Origin: Globomyces pollinis-pini
Taxonomy: Eukaryota > Chytridiomycota > Chytridiomycetes > Rhizophydiales > Globomycetaceae
Assembly (NCBI GenBank): GCA_025399215.1
Contig: MU621297.1
Location: 1 to 15,072 of the forward strand
Length of the DNA: 15,072 bases
Direction of reading: 5' to 3'
Each line of letters starts with the position of its first letter. The stretch's first letter is position 1. The translations under genes were made by a program, and so were the position numbers. Below are positions 8,670-15,072 of the stretch, one piece after another. A model generated the notes under the pieces. That model saw nothing but the letters and a program-made list of their open reading frames with translations, ran no database searches and had not been told where the DNA came from.

Positions 8670-11600
8670 TTATTCATTTGCAATAGCATGTAAAGCGGCT
8701 CTTCTTTCATCTTCAATACGCTCTTCCATCGTGTTCTTTGTTACAAAACGAATCACTTCCAAAGGATGATCAAGTCCCAAACGATATGCTCGAGCAATAG
8801 CTTGATTCTCAGCAGCCTTTGCCTTTTCTTTTTGTGCAGGATCGTCTCCATACCATAACGGATGAACCAAGAAAATATGTGTCGTTTCTGGTAAATTCAA
8901 TCCACTAATGGAGTCTATTATGAGTGACTATGTGGAGTTACCTTCAGTGGAAAGTACTATAATCCTAATATTCCTGTCATTTTTGTAGGCAAATATAGCA
9001 TTTTGTCGGTCAGATGCCTTACCAGTAACACGAACAAACGGAATATGCGTTTCCTTGAGACTGTCTTGAATCAGTTGTGCCAGCTTCTTAAACTGAATAA
9101 ACATAATAATCTTGGCTGTAGGATTTTCCGCCAACAGCCTCTCGAGCGCAATTCGCATAGCTAAAACCTTCGACCCATGCTTTAGATGATTACCTACTTG
9201 TGAGCAAAGCAACAATACATGTATTAAGTGAAGACTTTATACAATCAAAGCAAAGTGTAGCTTTAGGCGTACCAATGTTTCGTAAACTTTTCTTCAAATC
9301 ATTGTACTCAGATTGTTTGGCTTCTAATCGACCTCCTATGGATGCTAACGATGTTTGAGCACGAGCTAGGTTTTTCCTAGCAGTATGCAACATATCAACT
9401 TGTGACATATAAATTTCGTATGTTTCTGATCTTGGCCTTGATTCCAAAGTACGTACACGAAGGATTAATTGTTTTACCTCTTCGGGGCCTTTCTCTTGCT
9501 CTATTTTAAGTTTGTTTCGTTCAGCTTTGAGTGCAGCAAGTAATTTTTTGGCTACCTGTGCAACACTTGAATCCTATCATAAAATCAAGATGCGGTATAC
9601 CTTTTGATCATCATTACCTAGAGTTCGGTCAATTTGAAAATATGAGCACAACATAAATGCTTCTTGTGTGGAGTATCTACTACGCGTTTTGTAGAACATC
9701 ATCTCAGCTTCTGTTAAATGAACCCATATGGTTTTATCTGTACATGGGGGAAGTCTCAAATCCATATTATTTCGTTTCACAAATTTATGCTTGAAAGACA
9801 GTGCATAGACGTTATCTTTATCAAAGTTACGACAATGAAGGAAATCAGCGGATAAGGTGATATCATTAATGGTACTGAAGTTTGGAGTCCCTATAATCAA
9901 CTATTGATAAGAAACCTGTCATTCCCCAAATACATCTCGCTCGCATATTGAATGCAAGTTTCTTCATCGAAGCAGGCGATTTATTTAGTTCGTGAAATTC
10001 ATCATACACGATTCGATGAAAAAATATGGCTTCTAGACTAACTTTTCCTTTCTGATGCCAAAAAGAAGAGTACCCATTCTCGATCATTGGAACTGTTTTG
10101 CGAGAAAAGTATAATTCCGGATCAAGTTTTTCACCTTTAACGAGTAATTTATACTCTTCCGAAACCATATTTTCATAAGTGGAACTGGCAAGGAATACAA
10201 TGGGCATTATAATGATATCTGAATACATATAATCATACCATGATGATTCATAGAACTCTTTGGCTGTAGAAATAGACATGCAATTGACGTTAGGTCCTAA
10301 ACATGTGGCAATTTCAGCTTTCCATTGTTCAACAAGGTTTGAAGCACAGATGACCAAAGTTGCCTTTGATGGAATGCACATTGTTTTTTCTACATCGGTC
10401 ATTTCCAAGTCATTAAATTTAATTAATGGATTGGAATGTATTAGAGATATCATAGTAACGGTTTTACCATTTCCTGGTGCATCAGCCAGAATACCACCTA
10501 TACATCGGTAGGCACTATCTTGCAGATTTTCTGGTATATGTTTCAAAACCTTGTTTGTTCTTAGATCTACCACCTGATTACTGGCAGAAAATCTAGCGAG
10601 CATAGATGTTTCCATATATGTGACATCTGGGGAAAAAGCTTTATGTTCTGCCATGAGCATCCAAGTAAGGGACCTTTTCTGATAATTATATAGTGCTAGT
10701 TTGAATCCATCCTTTGGAATCGTTTCTACAAATTCGATTGTGTCATTGATTGAACTGGTTTCTAAAGCAGATTCTTGACTGTCCAGAATAGATTTATATC
10801 GGCTTCCTATAATGTTGAGGTCAAATGTATCAAAACAATTGACATCAAAGTATACGTCGACAATCAAGTAGTCGGGACAATTATCCGCTTTTCCTGGGCA
10901 CCTTACAAACACTTTGAGTGGGGACATGTCCACAGGTTCTGGAGAGAGATTATGGTTCAAAAAGTATTCAATTTTAACACCATCTTCCGTATATGTGAAT
11001 CCAACGCCATTGTATGAAAGATTGTGAATTGCATCAAAAGGATTCACATAGCAGTTATTACTATCCAAGTCATAGAATTCAGTAAAGGGTACGGGTTCGT
11101 AAAACTGCTTAGGATGTGCCTTCATATAGTTCAACAAAACAGTTTTCAGATTTGTTTCAGCATCAAATCTATGCGTTACAGAGCGATACTTGCAAATGGT
11201 ATATTGATCGAAACAATCTGTGTGGTAATCGGGTACTCCAAATGTAACCTCGAGCATCGTTGGTCTTAACTCCACTCTAATCAATAAAAACAAATCATTT
11301 GAAACTTACCGTTCAGCCAGATTAGGGTAGAAAGGTATTGCATATGCGAAATAATGCCAATAGTTGAAATCCACTGATTCATCATCAACTGGAGTATAAT
11401 TTGGGGCATTTGGATAAAAGATTAGGATATCTTGATTATAAAAAGGGATTTCCAAATCTTCTAAATCATTAGGTAGACAAGTTGTTGTATTAAAATTTCC
11501 ATCTTTAAATTGAGAAAGAAAATTTCCGATATTGGTGAGCTCTTCATCAAAAAATTTAGATATATCATTATGGACTGTACGTGCCGGTACAATTGAATTT

Positions 11601-13241
11601 CTCTCCGATCTGGTTATGACTGATTTATTTTGGTCAACATTTTCTGATCTATTATAAACTTTCTGTGTGGAGGATGACGATGGTACAGGTGCAGGTGTAG
11701 TTGACTGAGAAGGTCCATTAGATTTTGTTGTGATGGAGGAAGTTGGCGTTTTTGATGATGTTGATGGAGAGCATTTATTGACCTTATGTGTGTTGGAGTT
11801 CTTTGATGCTGAAGTACGTCTAAGTTTAGTAACATGTTGAAGACGTTACCTATCTAAACGAATTTTGTGAGCTTCACGTAAACGACGCTTGCTTTCAGAT
11901 GGTTTCGAAATCGATCCAGTATAATCTTCATCATCAGAATCATCCGACTCGGTTTCCATATAACTATAATATCTTAAAAAAATAAAAAGGGTTACTCAAA
12001 ACAATCATCATCAAGTTCATCGCCTGAATCAAAAAGTTCCTTGATTTGATGTTTGGTAAGAACCTTTCGCTCACGAACACCCACCTTTTTCATCGCTGAT
12101 ACCGTACTCTTTTCAGTACAAGGTTCGGTTCCCAGTTTACTAACGCATCAGAATAATATGAATTAAATACTCTGACACACCTCTAGACTCTCCACCTTTT
12201 CTCGCTGCAACGCTGATGGGATTTTGAATCGTGTCACTTGACTGTCTTCTACCAGAACTCTTTTTAGCATTTTTCTTCTGTAGTAAAGTACGTTCCGATA
12301 ATCGTTTGGAAATATTAAGAACTTGTTTTAGACAATACTTTAGATTTACCTCTAGATTTTGATTTTGTATGGTTCACCGTAAATTGCGGTAATGTAGATT
12401 TACAAGGTATGGTATCATCATCACTGCATGACGCAGTACTGTCCGAGTTAGTAGAGAGAGTTTGTTGATGAATATCCAAATTGGACTGATCAATATGCTG
12501 TGTCTTTTGCTGAATCAGAGTTGATTTGACACGAGCCAATGTGTTTAATAGTTTATGTGTGTCTAGTTTAACTCGTTTGGGTGGTACTTCATCATCATCA
12601 TCTGACAATGTAATAACTTCCAATTCCGATTTGGTTTTTACAGTAGTTTTGTTTGGTGTTGCTGATGACTGATTTGTAGCCAATGCTGGAGTGGTTTTTG
12701 TTGAAAGTCGAGATTCGGAGCGTGGGATTGATTTTGGAATACCCCCAAAATGTCTTTTGTCATGCTCCTTCTTGATCTCATAACAATGAGAGATATTACT
12801 AGGCAAAGCTACATGTTTAACTTTAAGTTTTGTTGTGTCAAGCTCTATGGACTGTTGGTCCAACTCCATTTTAACCCTTTCATCTTCATCCGAGTCCGAA
12901 AGTACAATAACTGGAACTGATGGATTCAATTTGGAGGTATATTTTATTGGTGTTGTGGATATGGAAGTTCTATGTTTTAGAGACACTCTTCTAGTATCTA
13001 CAGTTTCTGATAATTCCTTATTCACTTCTATTCCTTCATTCCTACCTAATCGATTCCTGGTCTCTGTTATAGCTTTTATCTCTTCTAATTCTTTTTGTAA
13101 CAATAGGTTCTTTTCTGTTTGTAATGCTTCAATTCTGGTATACAAAAACTCTGTTTTCCTTGAAGTTAGAAGAGGAAACTTTAATTCTTGGTCCAATTCA
13201 TTGATTTTGTCTTCAATTTCCTTGAACCTTTGTTTTGACAT
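8670..13241 (-). CDS. SNF2/Rad5-like ATPase with SUMO-interacting motifs, 10 exons
   Basis: Nuclear SWI2/SNF2-family translocase of about 1437 aa. Exons: 13241..12350, 12321..12171, 12139..11996, 11963..11850, 11819..11310, 11276..9916, 9890..9601, 9573..9219, 9193..8942, 8914..8670. The start is a Met opening a coiled coil (1-65). Two SIM-like stretches follow, VIVLSDSDED (about 111-120) and VITLSDDDDE (about 209-218), then a Myc-like NLS (PPKRVKLD) and a long Ser/Thr-rich linker. Helicase motifs: LYNYQKRSLTWM, GGILADAPGNGKT (motif I, about 864-876), LVICASNLVEQWKAEI, VYDEFHEL (motif II), WGMTGTPN (motif III, formed across an intron), IIMFIQF, VRVTG and QAIARAYRLG (motif VI). A coiled-coil insert with CFDC replaces the RING expected in Rad5/Uls1 relatives. 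Intron 11964..11995 has an alternative acceptor 9 nt earlier, also in frame. Confidence 0.9.
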
Positions 13242-13538
13242 TTCACAAACTTTGTCAAGTTCTATTTACTGTTTTCTAAAATGAACACTAAAATTGCTTA
13301 ATCTTCAGTTTCCAAGTGATGAAGAGAATTGTTGCTAAAATGAACTTTGAAATATTATAGGTGATTCTTTTTAAAAGATACAATAGAGTTTGATTTGATT
13401 GTAAATATACACGTAGTTACATGAATTGATGATTGCTAACGATATAATTCTTACCATTGATCCAATGGTATAATGAATTGACAATGTATCTCATTTCGCC
13501 CAACTTTACTTTTTTTCAAATCAGAATTTCATTTCATT
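13242..13538. promoter_or_regulatory. Bidirectional promoter between SNF2-like and GET2-like genes
   Basis: 297 nt separate the two divergent ATGs. It contains the dyad TACCATTG-ATC-CAATGGTA (13452..13470), which includes a CCAAT box on the plus strand, followed by TATAATG and a pyrimidine-rich tract before the GET2-like ATG. These positions fit a promoter; no factor is proven. Confidence 0.5.
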
Positions 13539-14931
13539 ATGGAAGAGTCCAAGCAGATTGAGGAAATCAATGTACAAGAGTCATTAAAAGATAACTTGAA
13601 CAATGAGAGAGTAGAAGAACAATCCAAAATCGATTCAACTGTTGATTCATCAATTGTACCTGGTGTGCAAGAATCAACCAAAACTGATAATTCATCAAAT
13701 GTACCTGGTATCAAAGAATCAACTAAAGTTGAATCAATTGATGATTCCTCAAAATCTACTGAAGTCAAAGAATCTCCAAAATTATCAAGTGCTGAAAAGT
13801 TGGCGATTTTAAGACAGAGAAGAGCTAATAAAATCTTAAATTCAGGTGGTGAACGATTATCAAAAATAGTGAATTCCTACAGTAATGATTCTTCTGGTAT
13901 TCAAACTCAAAATCCTATATCAACTTCAAATACGACAACTTTAGCAACTGAAGGAAATCAGGGCCCCGATGCAATTGTTAAACCAGAACCTCAATCTCAA
14001 TCAACTTCAATAGATACTGACGTTAAACCAGAACTTTTTTCTCCACAAACTTTGTCAGATGTTAAACAAGAACCTCAGGCAGAAGTTCCAGATATATTGC
14101 TCAATCAATCATCAACCTCGAAAGCAAGTGCTAAAAGTGATATAAATACTGACATTCCAGCCTTGACTGGAATATCATCACTTGAAGAAAAGGAATTGGA
14201 ATTACCATTCCTTGATGAAGAACTTGAATTCAAAGAACCATCACCATCCGATTCTTCAACCACAACTGTCTTTGATATTCTAGGTATATAAAACAATTGT
14301 ATTAAAAATATACTAGGATGGGTTCATGGAGTATCATTTACATGTCTAGCAGTCTATACATTTACAATTTGGATTCATTCACATGCACATGAAATGTTTG
14401 CATCAAATAGTCTGGGTGAATTAGATCGTTGGTATCACCAAATCTGTCGACAACTCGAATGGATGTCATCGTATTCTTTAATTTATTAATCGATAGACAT
14501 CCTGTTCATCATGATATTGGGAGTTCCTCTGCCGTAACATTATTCGGTTATACCATGGTATTTGATTATGTTAATGATAGCCAATTTGGACATTATACTA
14601 TACATTTGAAGCCATCTTGTTGAGTTTTCGTGTTTTTAGCATTCAGGTAATTTACAAATGTCTTTAATGATAGATGAAATATGAGAAAACATCTCCTTAT
14701 GCCATTCCAGCCTCTATTAAACCATTTATGATCCAATTCGGTATGAATCCCGTATTTTGGGAATCGGTATTAGGTATGAATTCACCATTTTTTATTGTTT
14801 TTATAGGAACTTTATTTGCTTATTACAACATGTATAATACGTTTATGGTTGACATGTATCTTGTGATTGTTTTGATGGGATTGGCGGTGACGTATGCTAA
14901 AGTATCTCATATGTTTGGAGCATGTTTGTAA
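13539..14931 (+). CDS. GET2: GET2/CAML-like tail-anchored protein receptor subunit, 5 exons
   Basis: ER membrane subunit that, with Get1, receives tail-anchored proteins from the Get3 ATPase. Exons 13539..14283, 14317..14470, 14497..14557, 14581..14646 and 14674..14931 total 1284 nt, or 427 aa. The Get3-binding signature is at residues 85-112: AEKLAILRQRRANKIL followed by GGERLSKIV, the family's basic RERR-type helix. In yeast Get2 it is at the extreme N-terminus, but here an 84-residue Ser/Glu-rich extension with two 12-residue near-repeats precedes it. A long acidic linker holds three psi-K-x-E sites. Membrane segments follow: HGVSFTCLAVYTFTIWIH, PIWTLYYTFEAILLSFRVF, and a C-terminal hydrophobic region ending YLVIVLMGLAVTYAKV. 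The four introns are 33, 26, 23 and 27 nt; an optional fifth is at 14774..14806. Assigned from the signature plus three-TM topology. Confidence 0.75.
13647..13727 (+). repeat. 45-nt period in-frame repeat in the GET2-like gene
   Basis: Two copies encode SSIVPGVQESTK (13647..13682) and SSNVPGIKESTK (13692..13727). DNA and protein similarity indicate a local tandem duplication inside the disordered N-terminal extension. Confidence 0.7.
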
Positions 14932-15009
14932 AAAAAAAGTTGGTTTCAATATAAATATACTGAAAGTCTATTGATCAATATATCCTAGTGGATGGTAGCT
15001 ATGTAAACA

Positions 15010-15072
15010 ATGAATGCAAATCAAGATCAATGGTTTATTGCTAATGTAATTCAACTGATATATGACAAAAAC
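15010..15072 (+). CDS. Possible 5' end of a further gene (partial)
   Basis: ATG at 15010 opens a frame of 21 codons that runs to the window end without a stop, beginning MNANQDQWFIANVIQL. It lies 78 nt after the GET2-like stop on the same strand, consistent with the tight gene spacing here. The product is not recognisable from so few residues, and chance openness over 63 nt is quite possible. Confidence 0.35.
   Translation, partial: MNANQDQWFIANVIQLIYDKN

Noticed and set aside
11614..11835. His/Gln-rich 73-codon minus-strand ORF
   Set aside because: It is an out-of-frame shadow of the SNF2 linker exon 11819..11310, whose true frame has no internal start at its 5' end but splices correctly on both sides.
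12835..13284. 149-codon plus-strand ORF
   Set aside because: It lies antisense to the coiled-coil and SIM-coding first exon of the SNF2-like gene; its Ser/Asn-rich composition is the complement of that exon and it has no motifs.
1..15072. CRISPR arrays, bacterial operons, transposon ORFs
   Set aside because: The genes contain spliceosomal introns and are eukaryotic; no array of spaced repeats or transposase/reverse-transcriptase motif was seen.

Overview
The window is from a compact, AT-rich nuclear genome of a eukaryote, most likely a fungus or close fungal relative. The evidence is a fungal-type glycogen phosphorylase, a GET2-like tail-anchored-protein receptor subunit, an Adp1/ABCG-like transporter, and spliceosomal introns that are extremely small. 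I reconstructed 32 GT...AG introns by frame and homology, and all are 23-33 nt (mean about 28). Many carry a CTAAY- or TTAAY-like branch site just before the acceptor. With these introns removed, all four full-length multi-exon genes become continuous frames divisible by three. The lineage cannot be fixed from the sequence; a reduced early-diverging fungus is one possibility.

Layout: (1) 1-924, minus: 5' part of an ABCG-type transporter with a Cys-rich luminal/extracellular domain, cut by the window edge just inside Walker A. (2) 1114-4155, minus: complete glycogen phosphorylase in 17 exons, with a TATA box and a dyad upstream. (3) 4557-6761, minus: membrane-anchored alkaline-phosphatase/sulfatase-superfamily enzyme resembling LTA-synthase-type phosphoglycerol transferases, in 3 exons. 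(4) 6762-7766: about 1 kb without a convincing gene, with two small hairpins and a 17-nt direct repeat. (5) 7767-8009, minus: 80-aa acidic-tailed protein, possibly Gon7-like. (6) 8010-8669: noncoding, with a near-identical 30-nt direct repeat flanking a long hairpin (candidate structured RNA) and another inverted repeat. (7) 8670-13241, minus: large SNF2/Rad5-like ATPase in 10 exons, with SUMO-interacting motifs and an NLS at its N-terminus. (8) 13539-14931, plus, divergent from the SNF2 gene: GET2-like protein in 5 exons. (9) 15010-end, plus: possible start of another gene.

The genes are functionally mixed (storage carbohydrate, membrane/lipid enzymes, chromatin remodelling, ER protein insertion) and do not form an obvious pathway. 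The features most worth checking are the intron size regime, an in-frame 33-nt optional intron in the GET2-like gene, the degenerate or missing RING in the SNF2 protein, and the repeat-flanked hairpin at 8370-8561. I did not see an unmistakable new system.
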